DNA from: a virus
Strand: one strand, 5' to 3'
DNA: 56,275 bases
Virus record (IMG/VR): IMGVR_UViG_3300021378_002088
Location: 1-56,275 of that record
Under the pieces are notes generated by a model. That model saw only the letters and a list, made by a program, of their open reading frames with translations, was not told where the DNA came from and did not search any database. This document shows positions 6,356 through 13,715 of the stretch, piece by piece (within the stretch, counting starts at the first letter, position 1; each line of letters starts with the position of its first letter). The translations under genes were made by a program, and so were the position numbers.

Positions 6356-8293
6356 TTATGTGTCTTGAGTAAACCTTTTTGTCCACAATGTAAGGCTGTA
6401 TTTAACGCCTTCTTCTAGCGGTTCACACACATGAGGATGTGTAACTTGCCCAGGCCACATCAGCATTAAACCTCGTGGTATATGCCTGTTTGTATAATGC
6501 TGTCTAGGAAAAGTTAATTCAGCACCTTGATAATCGTCATTTAATTTAACACTACCGCTGACCATACTAGCATCATTATGTAATGCTAATTCTGTTTGTG
6601 TATCTAAACTATATCGCATAGCAAAGAAGTCTCTTATACCGTACATGCTCATTGGAGGCCAGTATGCTTCCAACTGCGGCCATATGTTTTTAGTTAAATG
6701 ATTATCTAAGTACTTGTATAGACTTGGGCATAATGTCTTGATTCTTATTTCTTGTGCCGGATAGGCGTCATCTGGTCTTGGCTCCCAACCGCCTCTGGCA
6801 TCACAGGCACCAATTAAGTCATCGCACATCTGAGGTGTCATGTATTCAAATGCCACAATGTTATCGGCTACTGTCCATATTTTATTGTATCTGGCAATGT
6901 TAATTGGAATAACAGCACCCTGATTTAGTATTAAATTTACTAATCTTGTGTATGCTTCTTTGTCTTGATCTCCACCATTACCATGTAGCACACAACTATA
7001 ACAACCTGTTTCTGAATTGTAAACTTGATTATTATCTGACACACTTAAACTATTTGCACTACCACTTACACATTGAAAAAGATAGTTTTCTACATCTAAT
7101 CTAATATTGTATTTGCCACTTAAAAATAATTTTTGGTAATAAAGTTGATCGTCATCTTTTTTCTTTATATCGTTTTTGAGCATTTCTTTTATAACAACTG
7201 CTCTCCCAATAAATACACCACTGTTTAAATATCTATTTCTTGTGTGTACTTGTGGAAATTGATCTGCAATAGTATTATCAGGCCATATTATTGGCTCTGC
7301 GGCAAATACCACATCTGCTCCAAACTGTTTAAATCTTTTTATTAATTCATTTTGATTATCGTTTATAACTACATCATAACCATCTACAAACATTACTATA
7401 TCATGGTCGTCGACATTACGCAACCTACTTCTTAAATAATGAACTTTGTGTCCGCCTCCGGGACCATCAGCCATTACACCACCTTCCCATGGCTCGCCAA
7501 CACCTAACATTTCTAATTCTAGACCATGTACTTCACAACTTTTAATTAAGTTTTCTGCTTTAAGACTTTCTGTTGCAACTGTAAGTAATTTAAAATTTTT
7601 CCATTCTTTAAATGTAGTTGCGGTTTCTGTGTCGGTTCTGCCAATTTCTGTTTCTCTTTTGTATGGATGAAAAATATTTTCTTTGTATGCTAGACCTTTT
7701 AATTTTGGTAATTCTTTAAACTGTGGATACTTGTCTAACAAGGGACTGGTACCTAGCATCATTGGTAAGTATTCATCTGCTGGTATTAAGTTATTTAATC
7801 CTACATCATTTAATAACATTTGAGCACCTTGAACACTTAAGGCATATCCGGCTGTCCAATAGCAGTATCCAGGCGTTTCAAATAAATCATCAAAGCCTAC
7901 CATTTCCATATCCATATTCCACTTAGACAAATAGACTAAATCAAACTCATCAAGTCTTTCTTTTATCTGTGTTAAATTATATTTGTCACTGCTGTGAAAT
8001 AGATCATCTTCTAAAACAACACCTGGCTCGCCGCTCTTAACTATTCTAGACCATGCTACTATGTGACTAAGAATACAACCAACTTCTCCTGTAGTAAGCG
8101 GTCTGTCTTCTAATGGGTCTAACCAATTTTTGCATACTTGCATACCGCTTTTGAGTACTTTGCTATAATCGACTAAATTACCGTCTACTGCTTCAATTCT
8201 TTCATAATCTGTTATTTCAAGTTTAGCAAACAAATCAATCATGTTTTGATTACGCTCAGGTCTTCTATTTAAATTTATATAATAATGTTTCAT
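6356..8293 (-). CDS. Three-domain GT25 / PLOD-type glycosyltransferase / lysyl hydroxylase-like enzyme
   Basis: 645 residues from ATG 8293 (MKHYYINLNRR), which overlaps the upstream stop as ATGA; a longer frame to 8317 is less likely. Residues 1-215 are a GT25 domain (YYINLNRRPER, GEVGCILSH, LEDD at 94-97, PADE near 171). Residues about 234-450 match the glycosyltransferase domain of procollagen-lysine hydroxylase LH3/PLOD3 (LLTVAT, GGGHK 279-283, FVDGYD 302-307, LNSGVFIG, DDD 380-382, HGNG 437-440). Residues about 475-640 match its C-terminal lysyl hydroxylase domain (RDFFAMRY, His572-x-Asp574, His619), with Lys631 where LH3 has the 2OG-binding Arg. In animals, lysine hydroxylation, galactosylation (GT25) and glucosylation (LH3) are sequential steps on collagen. 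Here all three domain types are in one chain. The substrate is unknown; virion proteins are the likely target (inference). Confidence 0.85.
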   Translation of the reverse strand: MKHYYINLNRRPERNQNMIDLFAKLEITDYERIEAVDGNLVDYSKVLKSGMQVCKNWLDPLEDRPLTTGEVGCILSHIVAWSRIVKSGEPGVVLEDDLFHSSDKYNLTQIKERLDEFDLVYLSKWNMDMEMVGFDDLFETPGYCYWTAGYALSVQGAQMLLNDVGLNNLIPADEYLPMMLGTSPLLDKYPQFKELPKLKGLAYKENIFHPYKRETEIGRTDTETATTFKEWKNFKLLTVATESLKAENLIKSCEVHGLELEMLGVGEPWEGGVMADGPGGGHKVHYLRSRLRNVDDHDIVMFVDGYDVVINDNQNELIKRFKQFGADVVFAAEPIIWPDNTIADQFPQVHTRNRYLNSGVFIGRAVVIKEMLKNDIKKKDDDQLYYQKLFLSGKYNIRLDVENYLFQCVSGSANSLSVSDNNQVYNSETGCYSCVLHGNGGDQDKEAYTRLVNLILNQGAVIPINIARYNKIWTVADNIVAFEYMTPQMCDDLIGACDARGGWEPRPDDAYPAQEIRIKTLCPSLYKYLDNHLTKNIWPQLEAYWPPMSMYGIRDFFAMRYSLDTQTELALHNDASMVSGSVKLNDDYQGAELTFPRQHYTNRHIPRGLMLMWPGQVTHPHVCEPLEEGVKYSLTLWTKRFTQDT

Positions 8294-8862
8294 CGCCAAT
8301 GTGGTCCTTCTACCCAAGTTACTAAACTGTGTCGTAATCCGCTGGTTACTGGAGTTACTCTATGCCTGTGAAAACTAGGAAATACAATTACGGAACCTTT
8401 ATTGAATGCTCCATCTGGTAATGCCGGCAACGTATTATCAAATTCAAACTTACCACCTTCGTATTCACTAGGGTCTGTTAATTGAAATATTATACTAAGT
8501 TTTCTATGAAATGCTCTGCTTTCGGCCCAGTCTACATCATGGTGCCAATCATACTTACCTGGATTGTCTGGGTCGCCAATATACTTTGTAAACTGTATAT
8601 CGTTTACATATCGTAAATCTAAATCAAATGAATCTCTGTTTGCCTGGTTGGCGTAGTGCCAAATTTCTTTGGTTATTGCTTCTTCTGTTTTTGGATTGAG
8701 CCAACGTATTTCGCTTTTGCGATACGTTTCGTCATGTGTTGCATTTTCAAAACCAATAACTGCATCACGTGGTTCATAGTTTTCTAAAGCATAATTAACA
8801 ATGTAATCACACCAATCAGAACTTAATGCTGAATCAAAAAATAGCCAATAGTCTCCTTTCAT
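8290..8862 (-). CDS. 2OG-Fe(II) oxygenase, prolyl-4-hydroxylase-like
   Basis: 190 residues with the full iron and co-substrate set: His107-x-Asp109 (YDWHHDVDW), distal His167 (FHRHRVTPV) and Arg177 (GLRHSLVTWVEG). LSIIFQLTDPSEYEGGKFEF before the second His is the usual jelly-roll signature of the prolyl-4-hydroxylase/PKHD group. Such enzymes hydroxylate protein side chains using 2-oxoglutarate and O2. The length matches the short single-domain phage versions. The stop overlaps the start of the lysyl hydroxylase/glycosyltransferase gene (ATGA), so the two are made together and probably act on the same protein or set of proteins. No late-promoter octamer or strong ribosome site is visible just upstream, so it is likely read through from the fibre genes. 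Confidence 0.85.
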   Translation of the reverse strand: MKGDYWLFFDSALSSDWCDYIVNYALENYEPRDAVIGFENATHDETYRKSEIRWLNPKTEEAITKEIWHYANQANRDSFDLDLRYVNDIQFTKYIGDPDNPGKYDWHHDVDWAESRAFHRKLSIIFQLTDPSEYEGGKFEFDNTLPALPDGAFNKGSVIVFPSFHRHRVTPVTSGLRHSLVTWVEGPHWR

Positions 8863-8898
8863 ACTATTAGTTATCTTAACCTAGGGGGAATTTAAAAA

Positions 8899-11010
8899 TT
8901 ATTTGACGCCGATTACTACTTCGACTACATCATCATCAAAAGTGTCTTTGTCTTGTAGTGCTCTACCAATAACACATCTCATGTCGTATTCGTTTTTCAT
9001 TAATGCTTTTGCATAGCCTGGTTTAGAACCACTTACAAGTCTTTCACCTTTCTTTATACGACCTTCAACTTTAACAGGTACTCTACCTGTTAGTGCTACT
9101 GCAACACCTTCTGCTTCACTGTTCATTAGATAAGCAGGGTTAGTACTCACTACACCAAATACTTCTGGGTCGTTAAATGAAGTTGTTTGTGTAACTTCTG
9201 CACTACCGCCTAGTTTTACAACTGTACCTGGTTCGTAGTCTGCGTCTGCAGAATATATCTCAGCCAAGTCAGCATATTGAGCCGAAGTTGCTGTACCTTC
9301 AAAATAATTACCAATAACATTTGCACTGGTTGTTATATTTTCGCCTACAAATAATCTTTTCTCTATTACTGCACCACCGGTTGTGTAAAATGATGCACTT
9401 GTATCTGACGCACTTGTTGGATTAGCAAGATCTTTTAATTTTAATTTCCATAGTTCTGCGTCTCTGCCATCAATAGTTTCGCCTACATATAATTTTTTCT
9501 CAATTACTGCACCACCATCTAGATATAATGGGGCACTTACATCTGAGTTACTGCTTGGACTTGCTGTACTTGTAAGATTTAGCAAACCAGCAAAGGTCAT
9601 ATTACCAGAAGCATTAATTGTATTAATATATAAATTATTCCAATAATTTGTACTGGAACCTAAGTTATATGTTGTTGTTGCATCTGGTATTAAATGTGAT
9701 TTTAGTTGACCATTTATTGTAATATCGTCGGTGTTATTATCACCAAGTATCACCGAGCCGTTTAGTGTTGTTAAACCTGAGTTTGTTATACTTCCAAATG
9801 AGCCATTGCCTGTTAATATTGCTGTCGTACCTTTAAAAATAGTTCCGTCAATATTACCTGTTATTGCCGCTCCACCTGATACTGCTAAACTGCTTGATGT
9901 GATAGAACCAGTAGCAATAACATTACCAATGTTAATATTACCTGAGCCACCTTGATAATTTGTAACTCTGATTGTGTTTACTGTAGCATCGCTGATATTT
10001 GATGTTGTAATAGGAAATGCTGTTGTACCAATTTTTGTTGTAACGTTGGCGGCAGTTGATCTAACTTCTGCTGTGCCACCTGTTTGGCCTAATGAAAGTA
10101 TACCATTTACATAAACATTTTGCCATCTATTTGTGCTACTACCTAAATCAAATGTATCACCTGAGTCAGGAATAATATCACTTGATGATGTAACAATAGA
10201 TGTAATGCCAACATTACTAGCACCTATAACTAAATTACCTGTAATGCCGTCTGCTCTATAGGCTCTGTCTGCTAATGCTATAGATGTATTAGCATACTCC
10301 TGCCTTAAGTTCATACCAGGACTGATTTCAATACCAATACCGTCTGCTTCTGCTAATTGATCATACCAATTATATGCATCACCATGAGATGAACCTGCGA
10401 CATCCTTAACAGTGAATGCTGTGTGATCACTAAATATAGCCATGATAGTTTCACCACCTGGCCTTGTGCTACTAGTTTCACCGTCATTAACATATACTAA
10501 TGCACTAACGGCTCTTGGAATATCACCGTTGTCTTTTAAGAATATATTTCTTAATTTAGTACCATAAGAACTTGGTGTATTTAAATTATTTACATTAGTG
10601 TATTCATTTGATATTTCACCAGCATAACTACTGTCAACATAAGCAACACCGTTGTGTATTTTTAATTTATCATCTGTTGTGTCAAAATACATTGCTCCGG
10701 CACTTACTCCGTCTGCAGGTGCACTAGATGATATAACTGGTGATGTTCTTACCCATGTTGATGTATTATCTTTATAAACTCTTAAAACTTTTTCTGTGGT
10801 ATCGTACCAAACTTGACCTACTAATGTTGTATTTGGTGTAGGTGCTAAAGGACTTGCAAAGTTTTCTAAATGTCTTAGACTGTTTTCTGCAAATACCTGG
10901 CCATAGTTAGTAACATTCTTACCAACTAATTTTAGGCTAAAAATATTATTAATTGTACCGTCTTCTACAGTATAACTGACTCCTGTACTTGATGTAATTG
11001 TATATGCCAT
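8899..11010 (-). CDS. Tail-fibre-like protein with YADLAE-type C-terminal domain
   Basis: 703 residues. The N-terminus (LKLVGKNVTNYGQ, LENFASP, GQVWYDTTEKVLRVYKD) is shared with the next gene and looks like a virion attachment module. The middle is Ser/Thr/Gly/Asn-rich with repeats: DTFDLGSSTNRWQN and TTYNLGSSTNYWNN, and twice a GGAVIEK-x-LxVGE motif. The C-terminal 130 residues (SAQYADLAEIY, GTVVKLGG, VFGVVSTNPAYLMNS, GRVPVKVEGRIKKGERLV) form a domain seen at the ends of many marine phage fibre-like proteins; it may be a trimerisation or self-cleaving chaperone-type domain, which is not proven by the sequence. The ATG at 11010 overlaps the upstream stop as TAATG. Likely a host-recognition or decorating fibre. 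Confidence 0.7.
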   Translation of the reverse strand: MAYTITSSTGVSYTVEDGTINNIFSLKLVGKNVTNYGQVFAENSLRHLENFASPLAPTPNTTLVGQVWYDTTEKVLRVYKDNTSTWVRTSPVISSSAPADGVSAGAMYFDTTDDKLKIHNGVAYVDSSYAGEISNEYTNVNNLNTPSSYGTKLRNIFLKDNGDIPRAVSALVYVNDGETSSTRPGGETIMAIFSDHTAFTVKDVAGSSHGDAYNWYDQLAEADGIGIEISPGMNLRQEYANTSIALADRAYRADGITGNLVIGASNVGITSIVTSSSDIIPDSGDTFDLGSSTNRWQNVYVNGILSLGQTGGTAEVRSTAANVTTKIGTTAFPITTSNISDATVNTIRVTNYQGGSGNINIGNVIATGSITSSSLAVSGGAAITGNIDGTIFKGTTAILTGNGSFGSITNSGLTTLNGSVILGDNNTDDITINGQLKSHLIPDATTTYNLGSSTNYWNNLYINTINASGNMTFAGLLNLTSTASPSSNSDVSAPLYLDGGAVIEKKLYVGETIDGRDAELWKLKLKDLANPTSASDTSASFYTTGGAVIEKRLFVGENITTSANVIGNYFEGTATSAQYADLAEIYSADADYEPGTVVKLGGSAEVTQTTSFNDPEVFGVVSTNPAYLMNSEAEGVAVALTGRVPVKVEGRIKKGERLVSGSKPGYAKALMKNEYDMRCVIGRALQDKDTFDDDVVEVVIGVK
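9263..9286 (+). repeat. Exact 24-nt direct repeat, copy 1
   Basis: Identical to 11380-11403; the match continues for eight more bases with one mismatch. It encodes the SAQYADLAE segment at the start of the C-terminal domain of both fibre-like genes. Identity at DNA level suggests recent exchange or gene conversion. Confidence 0.8.
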
Positions 11011-12989
11011 TATTTAACTAGAGCCTCCACTGTTCCAGCACCTTCGTCTGTTTTTTCCGTAATTGCTATACCTATGCAACTAGGTCCATTAACGTTCATG
11101 TTGTTGACTGCCGCTTCGGCATGGCCTGGTTTAGCACTATGTACTAGCACATCACCTTTTGATACTGCTCCTACTACTTTGACCGGTACCCTACCTTTAA
11201 GTGCAACCGCTGTTACATGGTCGCCTTGTAATTCTGAATTCATTAAATATGCAGGATTATGTGATACTACTCCTGCTATTGACGGACTTGCTTTTACATC
11301 AGAAGTTGTTACTTCTGCTTCGCCGCCAAATACTAAAATTGTTCCTTCTTCATATTCAGCATCTGCCAAATACATTTCTGCCAAGTCAGCATATTGAGCC
11401 GAACTTGCTGTTCCACTAAACGTGTTTGCATACATAGTACCAAACTTAACACTACTCGAACCTACATTGTAAGTTCCAGTTGGGCCTGTTGCTACAATAT
11501 TTTTTGTTGTAATATTATTATCGGCTATTGCAGTTACTACTCTTGCTGGCGTAAAGTATAAATTTGTTGATCCTTCTGATACATCGTCAGTACTACCACT
11601 TAATTCACTTAATGCATCTTTTGTTGCAATTTGTGTGGCAATGTATGCCTTAACTGATTGCTGAGATGGCGCTCTGGTTGAACTGTTGGTAGCAAAAGTA
11701 TCTTCATCTATAAGATTGGCTTGTATTCTAGCATCTGCTAACGTATTAACTTGTGCATCTGTTCTTTGTGTGAAACTGATAACACCAGTACCGCTATTGT
11801 ATGATAAGTCACCGCTGGCACTAAGATGTGCTCTTACTTCACTAGCACTCGGACCTGTATATGTAAATACGCCATTACTATATGATAGGCTTCCGTCTCC
11901 GCCACTGTCGGTTACTGAAAACTTGCCCCTAATAGTTGCATCGGATATACTAAACTGTCCACCCGAATATGTTGTGTTAGTACCTGCTGAAAAATGTGCT
12001 CTTACTTCACTGGTACTTGGACCTGTATATGTAAATACTCCAGCACCATTGTACGCAAATGATCCGTCACCACCTGCATCTGTGGCACTAAAAAATCCTT
12101 CTATTTCTGATTCTGTATAAATTTTTTCGTAAGTTGAGCCGTCTCTTGTTACTTCCCAGTAATCTCCGCTTTCGTTCCATCTTAATTGAACGTTAGTCGA
12201 TGTACCTCTTTCAACTTCTATACCTGCATTTGCACTTGGAGTACCTGCTTCGTTGTTGTTAAGAACAATTAAGTTATCATCAACTGTTAATGTTTCAGTG
12301 TTAAGAACTGTTTGCGTACCGTTAACTGTTAAGTCACCGTCAACTACTAAATTGTTAAATTGAACATTGGATGTAGTTTCTACTGCTTGTCCTATAGCAA
12401 TTTCTCCAGTGCTACTATTATAAGTTACACCAGTACCGCCTGAAAACTTACTTCTAATAGTTGCATCTGATATTACTAAGTCTATTGCGGCATCATTGGC
12501 GTCATCATATGTAGCAGTTATGTTTGTGTGAGTGCCATTTGTTACTAATTGGGCGGCTGTAATGTCTTGAATATATTCTGTGCCTATTACATTTACCCAT
12601 GCAGTACCATTATAAATTTTTAAATTTAACTCACCATTGATAGTGCTATAATAAAGTTCGCCAGTTTGTATGTTGTTAGATGGCTCAGTTCCAGTTACTT
12701 TAGGTACATACGCCAATTGAGTAAAACCTCTGTCACTATTTTTACCTCTATAAACTGTTAAATGTTCATCAGCAGTATTGTACCAAAGTTGCCCATTTAA
12801 TTTAATTGTTGCAACAGGTTCACTAGGACCAGCAAAGTTTTCTAATTGCCTAATTGTATTTTGTGCAATAATTTGGCCGTAGTTAGTAACATTTTTACCT
12901 AGTAATGTTAACGAATATGTAGACTGATCTAACTGATTGTCATTTACAGTTATTGCAGTTCCTTGCGTATTTGAAAATGTGTAAGCCAT
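11010..12989 (-). CDS. Tail-fibre-like protein, paralogue of the 8899-11010 product
   Basis: 659 residues. It shares the N-terminal module (LTLLGKNVTNYGQ, LENFAGP, GQLWYNTADEHLTVYRG) and the C-terminal module (SAQYADLAEMY, VFGGEAEV, GVVSHNPAYLMNS, GRVPVKVVGAVSKGDVLV) with the neighbouring gene, while the middle differs. The middle contains a near-perfect tandem element, GGDGS...GVFTYTGPS-x-SEVRAH, present twice about 57 residues apart, and two DATIRxKFS segments. This conserved-ends, variable-middle layout is typical of adhesins that vary by recombination. It is preceded by a 9-nt gap and AGGA before the ATG at 12989. Predicted structural or adhesin role in the virion. Confidence 0.7.
   Translation of the reverse strand: MAYTFSNTQGTAITVNDNQLDQSTYSLTLLGKNVTNYGQIIAQNTIRQLENFAGPSEPVATIKLNGQLWYNTADEHLTVYRGKNSDRGFTQLAYVPKVTGTEPSNNIQTGELYYSTINGELNLKIYNGTAWVNVIGTEYIQDITAAQLVTNGTHTNITATYDDANDAAIDLVISDATIRSKFSGGTGVTYNSSTGEIAIGQAVETTSNVQFNNLVVDGDLTVNGTQTVLNTETLTVDDNLIVLNNNEAGTPSANAGIEVERGTSTNVQLRWNESGDYWEVTRDGSTYEKIYTESEIEGFFSATDAGGDGSFAYNGAGVFTYTGPSTSEVRAHFSAGTNTTYSGGQFSISDATIRGKFSVTDSGGDGSLSYSNGVFTYTGPSASEVRAHLSASGDLSYNSGTGVISFTQRTDAQVNTLADARIQANLIDEDTFATNSSTRAPSQQSVKAYIATQIATKDALSELSGSTDDVSEGSTNLYFTPARVVTAIADNNITTKNIVATGPTGTYNVGSSSVKFGTMYANTFSGTASSAQYADLAEMYLADAEYEEGTILVFGGEAEVTTSDVKASPSIAGVVSHNPAYLMNSELQGDHVTAVALKGRVPVKVVGAVSKGDVLVHSAKPGHAEAAVNNMNVNGPSCIGIAITEKTDEGAGTVEALVK
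11380..11403 (+). repeat. Exact 24-nt direct repeat, copy 2
   Basis: Identical to 9263-9286 and at the same place in the paralogous gene. See that entry. Confidence 0.8.
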
Positions 12990-12998
12990 ATGTTCCTA

Positions 12999-13676
12999 TT
13001 AAGTCATTTGTATTCTTAAAGTATAAACTACTTCAATTATTCTGTTTGCACTCTTTTGCACAGGGTGAAATACCACATGAGTTAATAGTTCTGAACTACT
13101 ACTTGCTGTGGTGGCATTATCGCCTGCCGTATAAGTCATCAATCCTAGTTCGTCAAATATAAAGTCTCCTTCATTATTTGAACTAGTATCAAAGTTATCT
13201 TGTCCTGCAGGTTCACCTAAACCTAATGTACAAGTAACTTTTAAATCTGTAAATCCAGCACCTTCTATAATTTCAATTTTATTATTTGGTTTTTCAGCAT
13301 CTGGATTGGCATCTGTATTACTGACTACTTTTGCATAAGTTTTTCTATACAATGTTGCATCAGTTTCTCTTGTTTCGCTGGTATTAGTACTTTTATAAAG
13401 TACTCTACCTGTGCTGTCAACACTAGAAGCACCGTTTCCAAATGCCATAAAATGTACATAGTCATTTGTTTCTACACCGCCACCTGTGCCTTTTCCTATA
13501 GAATTCGCAATCAGATATCCAAGATTTCCATAATGGATAGCATTTCTTTTGTTTACAATTTCTTCACCAGATTCTTTATCTCTAATAAGAATGTGTCCAG
13601 ATATGTTAAAACCAACTGTGGTATCAACTTGTTCTGTTTGTGGCTTATTTTCGTTTGTTGCGTTTTCTTCTTTCAT
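12999..13676 (-). CDS. Conserved virion structural protein (baseplate/tail periphery, unassigned)
   Basis: 225 residues. After a polar N-terminus (KEENATNENKPQTEQVD) comes GHILIRDKESGEEIVNKRNAIHYGN, then NDYVHFMAFGNGASSVD. I recognise this pattern from structural proteins of marine T4-like phages, but have no T4 gene name for it. The rest is beta-rich with no Cys-rich or enzymatic motif. Its start is notable: a GATAAATA octamer ends 5 nt before the ATG and there is no Shine-Dalgarno sequence, which predicts a leaderless late mRNA. It is the first gene of the unit reaching through the two fibre genes and the hydroxylases. The stop of this gene is 9 nt before the next start. Confidence 0.65.
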   Translation of the reverse strand: MKEENATNENKPQTEQVDTTVGFNISGHILIRDKESGEEIVNKRNAIHYGNLGYLIANSIGKGTGGGVETNDYVHFMAFGNGASSVDSTGRVLYKSTNTSETRETDATLYRKTYAKVVSNTDANPDAEKPNNKIEIIEGAGFTDLKVTCTLGLGEPAGQDNFDTSSNNEGDFIFDELGLMTYTAGDNATTASSSSELLTHVVFHPVQKSANRIIEVVYTLRIQMT

Positions 13677-13681
13677 ATAGG

Positions 13682-13689
13682 TATTTATC
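13682..13689 (-). promoter_or_regulatory. Late-promoter-like octamer GATAAATA, 5 nt before ATG
   Basis: GATAAATA, then CCTAT, then the ATG at 13676. In T4 the late octamer spans about -13 to -6, so +1 would be the A of the ATG. No ribosome site could exist in such an mRNA. Confidence 0.6.
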
Positions 13690-13715
13690 TCTTTTTTAAA
13701 CTACTGCTATAATTA

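Noticed and set aside
8294-8317. Upstream start for the GT25/PLOD enzyme (adds MGRRTTLA)
   Set aside because: The start at 8293 overlaps the upstream stop as ATGA, like other pairs here, and begins at the conserved YYINLNRR strand.
8290-13676. Collagen-like Gly-X-Y repeats in the fibre proteins as target for the hydroxylases
   Set aside because: I looked through the fibre-like proteins and the giant protein and found no run of Gly-X-Y triplets; only the Gly-rich/Pro-rich linker in the giant protein is remotely similar.
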